Origin: Lithospermum erythrorhizon
Lineage: Eukaryota; Streptophyta; Magnoliopsida; Boraginales; Boraginaceae
NCBI GenBank assembly: GCA_019722365.1
Contig: JADFUC010000735.1
Coordinates: forward strand, 117,642-181,641
Reading direction: 5' to 3'
Length of the DNA stretch: 64,000 nt
The position numbers and the translations under genes were made by a program. The stretch's first letter is position 1, and each line of letters starts with the position of its first letter. This document shows, piece by piece, positions 47,496 to 59,520 of the stretch. The notes beneath the pieces are model-generated. The model did not search any database and was not told where the DNA came from. It worked only from the letters and a program-made list of their open reading frames with translations.

Positions 47496-48399
47496 TTGTT
47501 AAACTCCCAAGATTTAAACTTAATTAATTCAAAGATTTAATTTATTGCCTTATTTATTAACGAATTATTTTAAGTGTTTAATAAATTAAGTACTTATCAT
47601 AAAACTTAACAAAAATTCAAGCTTAAAATTCCTAAATTTTATTTTACTTTTAATCAAATAATCTCACAATTCTCCTCTCTTACCCAATTCTAACCCTAAA
47701 AGTTAAAAACAAACTCTTCTATTTCTTCACCCTACACATTCTTCTTTCTTCCTCAATTCTATCACGCGTTAATACTCAGATCCCTTTCTCTATTCAATTT
47801 ATAATACTTAATGCTAAGTATTTTTTCAATTTAATTTTTCAGATTTTATTCAAATGGACAGATATTAATATGGTGAGCCGATTATTTTGTCGCTGCTTTG
47901 TTAATTCTTTGTATTTTTAATTTTAATTCTTTTGTATTTATTCAATGTATTGCATCAGATTGCTAATACTCCATTTGCTATCATGTTAACCAGAACTGCC
48001 GTTGGCTTTTTTTCAAAGATGTTTTTTTGGTGGCTATTTCGTCATATTAACATCGTAATTGAACCGAATTTATTTTATATTTTAATATTTATTTAATCAA
48101 ATTATTATATTTATATTATTTATAATCTAATTAATAAGATTTATTATCTATTATAAGATTATTTATTTAATATATGATCCATATATAAGTAAAACGAATA
48201 AGCGCAGTAGGACAAAGCCATAAAATAACTCAATTTAAGTTTTTCTTTGAACTGTTATCAACACCTAAATATTTTCAGTGATTGATTCACTATAATTCAA
48301 ATTCGCACTTGGGCTTCGCCTATTCAATTTTCAACTTCACTTTAGATTTAACTAATAATTTCTCAATCATTCTTTTTGACACCTGACTCCATATCTCAA
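47496..48399. other. AT-rich DNA left of copia 2
   Basis: Pyrimidine-rich leader-like DNA at 47640-47770, then AT-rich sequence. It could be the interior of the same element as the tandem duplication. No coding motif found. Confidence 0.35.
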
Positions 48400-49396
48400 A
48401 GATACTACATTAAGAAAAAACTTACTATGGATATATGAGTATAATACAAATCCATAGCTCCAAGTGGGATCTTTAAAAGCCAAGATACTACATTATTTAT
48501 ATATAAAAACATATAATAAATTATATGACATCAGAGGACAAATAAGCAATGAAAGAATTCAACAACTAACACGCTTCAAATTCACAACGTGAATTGACTT
48601 CCTCTTCAGCCTCGGTTGTAATATCAATCGTATTTATATCTCTAGTTAGTCCACACCAAGTGAGGGTCAATCAAGAACTAATCTATGCTAGTAAACAAAG
48701 TGATGAACAAACTAAAAACCCCTAAAATTTCGGGAGAATTTCGCCAAGTATTTACTACTAGGCAGAAAAGTTTACAAAAAACTTACGATTTAAAACCCTA
48801 AAGTTTCCGTTTTATATGTACAGTTAAAATGTGCTCCTATGTGTTGAACCCTAAGACAACACTCGTTAACTCTATTACCGTTAAGACACGAACGAAGTCG
48901 TTTAATTTAGTCAACTATTTAATTAAGCTAATTAAATAAGAATGAAGTCAATATCAATAATCTTTCAAGTTATCGATAAATACTAGGTCATTCTAACCAA
49001 TTAAATAACTATTTAATTGATCTCTATTTGTTCAATCTGATATTCTACATAAAATGTAACTCCTCATCAGAAATACATTTCTCAATTATATATGTCTTTA
49101 ATTTCATACACAATATAACTCAACGTCAATCAGACAAGTGGACCTTCTAGGCTCAGATAATAGTAAGTCAGATAATAATAATAATCGACTCAATTACTAT
49201 TATTATAACGATTAATTAGCAAGCATCTAAAGAATCGCCATAACCCTTAAATTATCATGAACTCCACACTAAGAATATACAATTACTAAGTTAACACTAA
49301 GTTCGGAGTAATCACATTTAACCTAACCTGTAAATGAATCGCTACACAATCACGCAACGGGCATAATAAACGGAACCAATTTCACGATTTCCAACA
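48400..49396 (-). repeat. 3' LTR of copia 2
   Basis: Minus-strand start TGTTGGAAATCGTG at 49396. The left part (48404-48830) matches 56138-56570 closely: CTTACTATGGATATATGAGT, ACAAATCCATAG, TACTACATTATTTATATA and GTCAATCAAGAACTA recur in order. Left end approximate. Confidence 0.8.
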
Positions 49397-49409
49397 CTCC
49401 CACTTGCCC
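49397..49409 (-). other. Polypurine tract of copia 2
   Basis: Minus strand GGGCAAGTGGGAG directly before TGTTGGAAATC, the usual copia form of the plus-strand primer. Confidence 0.75.
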
Positions 49410-50349
49410 TCGACGATTATCTACAATTCCTTTATCACGCGATCTCTGGGCCAGAAGTTAACCATAAGAAGCTGCCACAATAAACACCCACAACTTTCTT
49501 TACTCCGAGTATTTAATCCTAATAAAGATTTACGCTGTCCCATAAACCAATCAAGCACTAACCGCACAGAGTTCGGCATCTTCCTCAGATATCGCGGACG
49601 GACAAATCCCTCCCAATATATCAACATCTATCGTTATATTATCGCTAGCGACCCAACATGCCGTTATAATCCCCGCCATGCACGCTGGGTCATAGTCAGT
49701 ACGTAGGCTTCAGATAACACGATAGTTATATCTTGTGTCTAAGAATCGACGGTCCTTAAAATTCTAAACAAATATAGGACACGATATACATATCTCTATG
49801 AATTCGCTTCGGTCATACCAGCCCCCAAATACCGTAATCGGCAAATTTCACGGTATCGATCTAGTCCTCGCAGCTAACGTGACTTCACCCTCGATCACTA
49901 ATCAAAACACTAATGCTACTATACGACGCTTGTCAGCCTCTAACTATCGCACCGAGTGCCTTTGGCTATCCTATGTTTCTAAAGCTCAAGAGTGTAAATT
50001 TCAATGGGGCCTCATACCTCTAAACATGTGACTAACCTAGATTTAACCTTTCACTCATCGAGGATACACTACATGTATATTATATGTAATTCAAACATAT
50101 AGTCATAGCAAACAAATATATAAAAATATATACAATAATATTCAAATATTTGTTCACATAACACAATAGATACACACAGACTCCCACTTAACCTAACACC
50201 ACCGCGACATCTGCCTAAGATCTATGTTCGGCCGTACGCTTCATCACGCCATTCGACTTAGCGGTTTATAGTGCGTGGCCTGGCCGATTGGCCTCTGCTT
50301 TACTTTTACATACTTCACATCACCTCTATCACATATTCTAATCAAAGCG

Positions 50350-50700
50350 ATACTTTCTCTCGAAAATGCGTTTCGATTTATGAAGGTCAAGGTTCCTTAG
50401 TTTCGAGCTATCGCCTAAAGATTGCCAATAGCAACCCAATCGGTCCCTCAACGCTAGTACCACACCAAGTTCTGGCCACGAACTTCTTTATCCAACATGC
50501 TTCTTTAGCGGCTTTGACGCCGCTGACGACTCACGATTCTCGCGGGTGTAATCGCACGCATTCGCTTCGGGAACTCCTCCAAAATACCGCCCACCGCTGG
50601 TAATAAAATACATACCTGCATCGGGAACGATAGTCGCTCTCCGCTTGAAACCGGGCGCCGATGTACCCTCGTCATCAAGCACTCCTCATCTACCTCATAT
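50350..50700 (-). pseudogene. RNH: Copia 2 RNase H, broken
   Basis: Minus strand around 50525-50479 reads AASKAAKEACWIKKFV after small frame changes, the copia RNase H landmark S-E-A-A-K-E-A-x-W-I-K-K-F. The glycine-rich S-G-Y-V-F segment expected before it is blurred. Confidence 0.6.
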
Positions 50701-51199
50701 ACCAAGAAACATCTTTAGTTCTCCTTAGATACTTCAAGATGCGACTTCACCGCAATCCAAAGGGCTTTCACCGATTAGCTTCGGTATCTAATGGGAGTTG
50801 TCTTTAAATGCCGCATAAGACACATCGTGCCTAGCACAACATGGCATACAATGCATTTATCCCATGTAGAAGATGTAATGCCTCTTCATTCTCTGCTCAT
50901 CTCAAAGACTAAGAATGGGACACTGTACTCACTGAGTCGAACTCCATATCCATGTGAGATTACCCTTCTGAATTAATTATGTTAACCTTTGCAAAGACCT
51001 TATTCACATAAGTATCCCGACAAAGTCCAATCACCTCCTGCCCGATCCTCAAAGTGGATCTTTATTCAAAGATATATCATAGTCATTTCAAGCTCCTTCA
51101 TCGGTAAACATTTTACGCCCAACTTGACCGGTTTAGTAACTCACGTTGCTTCCAATGATAAAGATGCTATCTGCCATACGCGACTTAACGATACATAAT

Positions 51200-51612
51200 T
51201 CTACTCACTTTCAGATATTAATAAGATTCTTTCTTCGCTTCGATTTAAACCAAACTCTTTGATCGATTCATCAAAACGTAGATTCCAACCGCTGCCCGCT
51301 AAGACCATAAATGGACTTTTTGCAACTTGTATACCTTCTAGGTCCTTGGTGACACGTGAAAGTTTCGAGGTTGTATTCATGTACACATCTTCCTCTAAAT
51401 TTCATTCGTGAAATGGTTTTTACATCCATTTGCCATATTTCATAGTCATTTAAATGCAAAGAACGGCTAAGATTATCCGACGATGGCATAGCCACCGGCG
51501 AGTAAGCTGGCCATACCACTCGTGAACTTGTTTGAAACCTTTCGCCACAAGTCTGGCCTTTCAAAACATCAACGCTCGCCTTTATCAGATGCTTTTTCTC
51601 TAAGTCACCCAT
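51200..51612 (-). pseudogene. RT: Copia 2 reverse transcriptase, broken
   Basis: YEIWQMDVKT opens the core at about 51455-51425 on the minus strand. CKKSIYGLSGQ (family K-S-I-Y-G-L-K-Q-A) follows near 51320, and in a second frame SGWNLRFDESIKEFGLNRSE runs to about 51220. The insertion of stops between these pieces destroys the A-F-L-N-G and Y-V-D-D boxes. Confidence 0.85.
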
Positions 51613-52270
51613 TTACATTCAATGTGGCGAGTCTTGTAATCCAAATATGACCAAACCGTTGGGTACATAGAATCCATCTCGTATTGCATGGCACTTGCCA
51701 TTTGTCAAGATCTCGCCATTCATTGCTTTGTAAGAAGTGGCCTGCTACTTTCAACGATGAAAGCTTTCACCATACCAAAGACTGTTCGTGGGCGATCCTC
51801 AGTTGGATCTCCTAAGGGTCAGTTCTTCCACAGCTTCGATCAAGAACCGGGTTCCTATGGTTAAGGTTCCAATTTCGGCTGTATTGCCAGACGCCCGCAT
51901 TAGATGCATCGATATTGATCACCACTGAGCATCATCAAGATGAACACCATTACTTCTAGTCCTTCGACGTATATTCCTTTTCAAGGAATACCCCTGCTCG
52001 AAACGAAGATTTTATTCTCCGCCTGCAAAGAAGAACCAACTGCTTTCCTTGACATCCCTACGAATATTTATCGACTCAAGCAAGTTTATCTGTTAACTTT
52101 AACAGGCTTCACAGCCCCCAAATCTTTGTGAAAACCCAACTTGGGGAATCTTCCCAAACCACGCTCACGGGAGTTTTATCTCTGGCCGACTGTTGGACAT
52201 CTGCTTAAGGTAAGCTGGCCACATGAAAGCCGCATATCCCCGAAATTAACCTGCAGATCGATAGGCTTCA

Positions 52271-52560
52271 TCATGCATCGAACCATGTCGTTAGTGGTTC
52301 GATTCCTTTCTGACACGCCATTAGCCGCTGGCTGCTCGCTGAGCCGAAGTCATAAACAATACCACACTCTCTACATTTAGCATTTAACTGCGGACTCAAA
52401 TATTTCACCTCATCGCAATCGGAGAATCTTTTGGCTGTCTTGTTCAATTCGCTTTGTACTTCATTTGGAACTCCTGAATTTTCAAAGGACTCGTGTTTGC
52501 GTCTCATCGTATACACAAACCGCATTCATCAGAAGGTCAATGCAAATGTAACGGCAGTTA
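52271..52560 (-). pseudogene. INT: Copia 2 integrase, broken
   Basis: A minus-strand frame at 52271-52525 contains EVKYLSPQLNAKCRECGIV, matching copia G-G-E-Y-L-S...K-E-C-G-I-V. SSQRLMACQKGIEPLTT follows, where the family has Q-x-N-G-V-S-E-R-R-N-R-T. Catalytic residues are partly lost. Confidence 0.75.
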
Positions 52561-53179
52561 TAACTTCCTCTGCGTACGTGAATTATCGCCCACATACACG
52601 TACAGCATTTATCCCCAATAAATCACTTGCCCTTCATTTAAGCCGCCAAATAAAGGTATTGGGTCATTTTGCCCGTAAGCGCAGCACTCACACTTATCGT
52701 ATGATTCATAATCGAAACCTTCAACCATTCCACCCGGAGCGAGTTTCGATTCGGTTCTCGCACGCGACCTAGTCTCGCACGCCATGTGTATGTTTCCGTT
52801 TAAGTCGTTAGGCTTATTCCGCTTTCTAAAGTTTACGTTATATGACTCATTAATCATGCTCCAAAAACGTATGTAATTCATTTCAAGCAGTGTACCAAAT
52901 ACTACCTCCCATTCCTAAAGGATTCTTAAATTCATCTAGATCTATCAAAAACGAAAAACCATCATTTTTCAAATGTAAATAGAAATAATATCTCCTCAAG
53001 AAATTGCAGTGTACATAGTAAACCGGAGATAAGTTCAAACAAGGCCCAAGTGGGCAAATTTAAACTAACGGATCCTACTCAGGTGTCGCTAACCTTTCGC
53101 GCCATTTCCACACGCAGAACCATTTCTCTTTCGAAGTCTTCTATTTGACTTCACCTCGTATATTACTTAATAAATAACA

Positions 53180-54068
53180 TGAGAACCACAACCGGTGTCT
53201 AGCACCCACGAAGTGTAATTAGAAGTCAGACAAACTTCAATAACATACATACCAGAGGCTGCCGGTCGCGAGACCATCTTCCTATCATCTCAGAAACTTC
53301 CCCGCAGTCGACTTCAAATACCCAAAGCTGCAATAACACACTCTGTCATCCTTCCTAGCTCCTCCTCCCTTCCAACAACCTGATTACTCGAACCCTTGGT
53401 CTCGCTAAAGAAACTTCTTCTTCTTCGGTTTCTTCTTTGTTTTGGACCACCAAAATGTACGAGTAGAAGTTTTAGTCTACCTGTGTTCGTCAGCAAAGAT
53501 TCGCGGATCATCTTGGCGCTCGCTGTAGATAACTCAAACTTGCGTATATCAAGTTCACGACAAACTGAGAGAATTTTGTCCGAAGAGACTTCGTGGACGG
53601 CATCCACAGCGCTTCTTTTGAGTACATCGTGCCCAGTGGCATTGAAAGTCGATCGACCAAGCCAATCATTTTAACGATATTTGTACTAAGGCTCCGTCTG
53701 CTCTCTGGGGCCATTGCCCACTTGCAGCACGCATCGCCATTATAGTCTCGCTTCTAGCTTCCTCAAATAATTCCTCAAGCCGGTATATGTCATATGTCGC
53801 CACCTTTTCATATTGAATTTGGAACGGTTCCATATTGGCAAAGATGGTATATCGACATCCACAAAGATCACTTCAAGGCTAAGTGGATCCCTTTTCTCGG
53901 CACTATCATTAGGTTTCTCATGTGAACCTTATCGTTCTCAAAGACGTATTCGCCCTCTTGCTCGAGAATGATCTCCTGCTCGGTGACCACTGGCCGAAAA
54001 ATTCGAAGCTTATTCACCAGACTTTCAAGTGTCGAATGTCGAGTTCTTAGAGAAGAATAATGTACCAT
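53180..54068 (-). pseudogene. gag-pro: Copia 2 gag and aspartic protease, broken
   Basis: Minus strand. Gag: KMIGLVDRLSMPLGT with KFSQFVVNL (53700-53530) matches the copia gag segment K-M-I-G-x-x-x-x-L-x-x-L-G and F-x-Q-F-V-V-N. HFGGPKQRRNRRRRS (about 53465-53420) is the basic stretch before the zinc knuckle. Protease: TSWVLDTGCGSH at 53213-53180 has the D-T-G active site preserved. Frames are broken between the parts. Confidence 0.82.
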
Positions 54069-56129
54069 ATTAATTCACAAGAATAAAAGAATAAAATAAC
54101 AGATCAATAAACTATCATGCTTAAAAACACTTACAACAATTGTAAAAAGAAATACTAATACTTCCAAATCTCACTCTAAATATATTAGTATCAAGACCTA
54201 TTACACTTAAAGTCAAACGGCAACATCGCTTACATTTTTGAACTAAAGATAATAAGAGGTCATCAAATCAATTATGTAAAAACTACATAACTCTCAGGTC
54301 AACAAGATCTCTTATACGATTGCATTCAAATACTAGATTCGAAAACCCAAGCCAAGATACCAATTAAAACCAAAGCGTTACTTTGATCGGACCATCCGAA
54401 GTTCTCACAACGTTAAAGGAAATCACTTCAACATGCATCCATCAAGTTATATCAAACGCAAATATCAGAATACTCCGCCATCACGGTGCGCCCACTGATT
54501 TAGCTGACACAACTTAAAATTACTGGCTATTTTGCTTAAATTTTAATTTGCATTATTATTACTTTGTTTTCATTTACCACGATACTAGCACATAATCAAG
54601 CACACATGCAACATGAAAATAAAACAAGAATTATCATTCAAGAGATATACTTATACTGCCTTGAACCTATTACATATTTATCAAATACTAACATAAGCCC
54701 TAATTCTCAGACTAGACTTCCTGATCCATCCCAGCCCACCAAGACTCACCACCGCGAACGATCTTCAATATCTTCATACTGGTTACAATATTTATATACT
54801 AACTCCATCTTAGACAAATTTCGTGTTCTCATGTAGAAAACAAGAATAAATAAATACAAGAAATATGACTCGTATGTCATTTACAACATTACGGTCAATC
54901 GAAAAAATAAATAAATTTATATCTATATTCTCCATTCCAATCACCATTACAAAATATGTGTACTTTATTAAATCACATAAACGAACTTAATAAATATTTT
55001 AAACGGCATTAAAATGCATGTTTGTAATTATCAAATTAATTAATCCATGTCATTACGTTAAAATTAATTAATATAAACTCAATTATCATACACATGTCAA
55101 TTAATACTATTACTAATAATTATTAACCATATACATATTATAGAAAATATTCATCACAAATATATTCTAAAATACATTAAGAGTTAAATTAGAAATAATA
55201 ATTGTTATATCACTTTTAAATCAATTTAAAAGATATAATATAAAGAAATTAATTAATTGTCATCACATAATTAATTACAATTAATTAGCTGATTAAATGA
55301 CAAATAATCACAAAAACCTGGAATATAACTAGTCCCATAATTTTAGGAAACCGTACGTTTAATAAATTCTAATTGCGCTTAAAATTGCAGACACGTCATA
55401 ACGGCCGACGCACTGCCTATACGCTTCAATATCGATGACGCCGACCGCCAGTCGCTGCCCCGAATCGTCATTTTGGTACCTAAATCACCCCGATCCAACA
55501 TCGACGCGCCCGTAGTGGTCGCCGGAAGTCGGTCGGCCGATTTATGGTAATAATACCATATTTAACTTGGTTTCGTGATTAATTTAATTCGCTTGTAGAA
55601 TCGCTTGGAGGCTTTAAATTTTCTCAAAATTTATGAAATTCGAACACATTAAACTCCATAATTTTCTTTGAACAAATCCTAATTGCTCATTAAAATAAAT
55701 TTTTCATATTTAATTATTAATTAAACAAATTCAAAATATCAAAATTATTGAGGCACTTGTAAAAATCCAAAAATTATACAATTTAATGGAGATCTTCTAA
55801 TGGGTTATCTCGGGTTCCAGAAAAAATTAGGTTTTACTTTATTAGTAAATTTTACACGCCCAAATGCTTACAAAACCTGCTTTTGAAACAAAATCAATTA
55901 AATCGTCTTTAATTTATTTAAACAAATCATGTTAACAAAATACATAATACATCATCATAAACTTGCAACACATGTGTAAAATCAATAATCAAGAACACAG
56001 ATTTTATTCTCATCATATATATATCAATTAAATATATTTAACAAGAATTAATCCAAATAAAAATTATAAAACACAAAACAAGCATAAAATAAATAATGTA
56101 AAAGAACTTTAATTTGGCCTACGATGCCA
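54069..56129 (-). other. Leader region of copia 2, unresolved
   Basis: AT-rich with a GC-rich island at 55390-55550. Minus strand TGGTATCTTGGCTTGGG at 54362-54346 resembles a Met-tRNA primer site, which would make everything to its right LTR. A weaker candidate (TGGCATCGTAGGCC) is at 56131-56118. I cannot choose between them because the 3' LTR shows no match to 54360-56100. Confidence 0.35.
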
Positions 56130-56587
56130 CTCAAGAAAACTTACTATGGATATATGAGTATAAATACAAATCCATAGTTCCAGTGGATCTTTAAAGCGCA
56201 TACTACATTATTTATATAAAAAACATATAATTAAATTATAATATCAGAGTGACTACAATGGAGGTTCCACCAGTAAATTCACACGCTCAAATTCACAACG
56301 CGAATTGACTTCCCTTCAACTCCTTGTCAGAATATCAATCGTACGATAATTCTACAAATTCACACCGTTATGTCAATCAAGAACTACCCATGCTAAGAAA
56401 CAAGTGACGAACAAAACTGAAAAAACCCCAAAATTCTTGGGAGAATTTCACAAAGGTGGGGCTACATTGTTTTGGTGAAAAAGTTTTTACAAAAACTTAT
56501 GCATTTAAAAACCCTAAACCATGTATATAGTGGCTAGTTAAATGCTCGATAAGAACTCCAAGGTGATAGTCACCAAGTAATCCCTTA
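56130..56587 (-). repeat. 5' LTR of copia 2, truncated by gypsy insertion
   Basis: Matches 48400-48830 of the 3' LTR for about 430 bp, then stops at 56587 where TGTAATAACTC of the gypsy LTR begins. The remaining roughly 540 bp of this LTR should lie beyond the right edge, after the gypsy element. Confidence 0.78.
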
Positions 56588-58200
56588 TGTAATAACTCAG
56601 TTCGCATTTAACATAAATATTATACTAGCCGTCAGGAATATTTCGTGAGAATGTAATTTCAAGTCAATAATGGGACATACAACGAATCTGCCTGGGCTGG
56701 TAAGACATTGCATGCAGATTTTAAATTAGAATCGAACGCGATGATATTATTTGGGGTTAGGGTTAAAATTTATATGAAATAAGGCTATAAAACCGGCATT
56801 TAAACTAAACTGAAACCGACCACAAAGTCGAAGCAAAGTTTCAGATATTTTAAGGCGCTGACTTATATGGACTTTTTATACTTATCATTAACCTTTTTCA
56901 TCATCATTATCATCTTCTTCCTCTTCTTTCTAGGGATGGCCGAAATTTGCTCCATCATTTTCTCGATTGCTTTTCACTTTTCCTCATTTGGCGAGCTGGC
57001 CCTAAAATTTTCCAGATTCTACATTCTCTACGCTGAGAAAAGCAGTTCAAATCTTGGAGTATTTCTTGAGTTGTGAGGATGTTGACTTTTGCTGACTTTT
57101 TTTCTAAACGGGCGCTTAAATGATGTAAGGTACTCGACTATATTTAGATCATTATGCAAAAGGCGATTGACGAGCAGTAGAATGTTCGACATTAATAGTT
57201 TTGTAGTCGATAGTTGAATCGACTGAGATTAAAATAGAAATCAGATTTTATTAATGGTTAATATCTGAATGTTAGTGGTTTACTGGAAACTGGGCACCTG
57301 AACTCCTGATCAATAATGTGAGCTGGGCAAACTTAACTCGAATAAGGTCACGTAGGGAAACTTGTCGGGTTATTTTGGGGCATCGTACACGATTATATAC
57401 GTAGTAGAATGTTATATTATTAGTTGCGTTATAAGTAGTAATTATAATCTTGAATGTTTTTAGCGCTGATCATGGTAAAGCGTCCGCTGCGATGGGCGCT
57501 GAGTTTTATTTAATGCAAATTGGCGAAAGATTAATTCACGGGAGTTTTACTTATCGAGAAGGCGATATGTCATTAGATTTGTTGGGTTGTCTCTCGAGGA
57601 TATGTTTTACCGTTATTCCAATTATACTAGACGACGCAGATGTGTCGTTATATATATAATATCAAGGCCATTTCTCATGGGTCAGACGGCCTGTGAATGT
57701 ATGATTTTTATGCTGATGAAAGTTGTTATTTCCTCGTGGTTGCTCAGGTGTGGTCTCATGAGCCGAGGATGTTTTTGAAAGGGCCGAGTCGTATTGAAGA
57801 AAGTCAGACATGAAGCCGACGTTGCCTGGCTGAGCTGGACGCCTATTGAAGTTGATTTAACCTGCATCTTGCTTCGCTCCTAGTAATGATTGGGCGAAAG
57901 GCTCTCGCATTTAGTAACGATCAGCGATTAAGCTCTGCACTGCTACGGTATTCGCATATTTATGTCGACGGTATAAGTTTCTCCCCTCGCAGGAAAGATT
58001 ATACATTAGCTGTAGAACCGACTTATATCGAAATAGGTCGCTGAAGCCGACACTTGCTGAGTCATACCTATTGAAGGTTGAAGCCGATACTATTGAAGCT
58101 GGACACTATTGTCGAGTTGTTGAGTTGCTGAGTTGATAATTATTGATCGCTGAGTCGCGAAATGGTTAGAAGTCGATTGAGCTGGTCAAGTTGTATAGTT
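56588..58200 (+). repeat. 5' LTR of gypsy 2 (right end not fixed)
   Basis: Matches 62413-64000 throughout, for example TTTCATCATCAT, CTTCCTCTTCTTTCTAGG, GCTCCATCATTT, TTTTAGCGCTGATCA, CGGGAGTTTTACTTATCG, CTCGTGGTTGCT and AAGCCGA words in the same order. The LTR is at least 1.6 kb. A 69-codon hydrophobic frame at 56867-57076 is an accident of T-rich sequence. Confidence 0.8.
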
Positions 58201-59089
58201 GGGCAGTCAGCGTTGGTCGCTGTGGTTGAAATCTATTTGGTTGTATTATATGCTGTTTAGACTTTTAAGGCCATGATATGTTTTATGATCTATTTATATG
58301 CTTTTATGACCTATTTATCGCTTATGGATACTGCATTGATTACGTTGTAGGTCATTGAATAATCACGCCGACCAAGATCGGGGTCGATTACGGTTCATAT
58401 TATCGACTTTCTCGTGATCCTAGGCTATATTTATCGTTGTACATTCTGCTGCTAAAGTTTCTGAGTCGACGGATGGTCAGATAACACCCTGAACGAGAAC
58501 AAAGAGTACAACATTATAAATCGAAGTTTATGCCTTACCCATAGACGACGCTGATGATATTTTATATATGGTGAAAATTAGATTCAAAATGTCGCAGATA
58601 TGTATCCAATCTATCGCCGATACCATTGGGCGACAAAGCTTCACATACTAAATGAGAAATTGGGGAGATAATTCGGATGCTTAGTTATCTCGATTAAGAC
58701 ATGCTGTTTAATACTAGATAAGATAACGAACAACATGAGATTCCTATTATAAATATTCGATAACAAATAAAATACAAGTGGATCATGACTGGAGTAACAC
58801 CTTAAGGTGAACCACAACAGTTAATCGAGTCGTGAGGTTTCAGCGAGATCAGACGTGATGCTGCATCCTTAAGTTACAACATCGAGTCAGACAAATGAGT
58901 CAGTCATGTTGTTAGAGTCAGATATTAGATATTTCCGGTGATTAAGTCAGACCGCGAAGAAGCGTCGACGAGGTGGTTTATCTGTATTAATGAAAGCCAC
59001 AAGAAAAGATTTATCATGTCGAGAGAAGATGTAAAACATATAATACTAGGCGTATAGTTGTTGACAGGTAATGAACTCGAAGCTTATCC
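58201..59089 (+). other. End of gypsy 2 LTR and leader
   Basis: Probably the last few hundred bases of the LTR and the start of the interior. I could not find a clear primer binding site. No coding motif recognised. Confidence 0.35.
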
Positions 59090-59520
59090 TTTTTTTTTTT
59101 TTTTTTTAAATTATTAATACATATCAAATGATTACATTCATCAATTCAACAAATCATAAACTCAAGGAAAGAGGCAACCAGCAATGCAAGAAATTTCCAA
59201 ATCCAGCGAGAAAAACTCCTCTAAACCACTTCCTCGCCACAAAGAGGACTCCCGAACACGGACCCCGCCTGCAGATGCTGACCTGTGGGCAAGCTTGTCT
59301 CACAACTCGAAAGCATCCGCAAGTGGATTACTCTCGTATATTTGTATTCACTCACCATACCGACTCTATTCCGGGCGGGCTGCTACGCCTGGCCGGGATG
59401 CCCGAGATGCTTTCACGAGTAAATTTGCAATTCAAGCGGCGACAAGGCCAAGCACCTCAAATTATACTTTATCTTCTTTAGAGTTTTTGTTGTACATAAT
59501 CGTTTGTTCTTTGTAAACCT
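59090..59520 (-). repeat. Poly(T)-headed insert, possible minus-strand retroposon
   Basis: A run of 18 T at 59090-59107 is followed by AAATTATTAATACATATC and about 400 bp that are open in two + frames (110 and 117 codons) and GC-rich at 59210-59430. A T run at the left is what a minus-strand retroposed copy with a poly(A) tail would leave. No matching target duplication was seen and the coding-like frames are on the + strand, so other explanations remain. Product unknown. Confidence 0.35.

Larger units (their letters stand above)
48400..56587 (-). mobile_element. Ty1/copia LTR retrotransposon 2, minus strand, interrupted
   Basis: On the minus strand gag, protease, integrase, RT and RNase H follow from about 54060 down to 50350. 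The 3' LTR is at 48400-49396 with a polypurine tract beside it. A matching piece of the 5' LTR at 56130-56587 is cut off by the gypsy element beginning at 56588. All genes are broken. The 2 kb between gag and the 5' LTR piece is long for a copia leader and not fully explained. Confidence 0.85.

Noticed and set aside
49404..54068. Plus-strand open frames of 60-113 codons across copia 2
   Set aside because: The recognisable protease, integrase, RT and gag motifs are all on the minus strand; the plus frames are shadows.
56867..57076. 69-codon hydrophobic open frame, membrane-protein-like
   Set aside because: It lies wholly inside the gypsy LTR and the corresponding part of the 3' LTR does not preserve the frame; the hydrophobicity comes from T-rich sequence.
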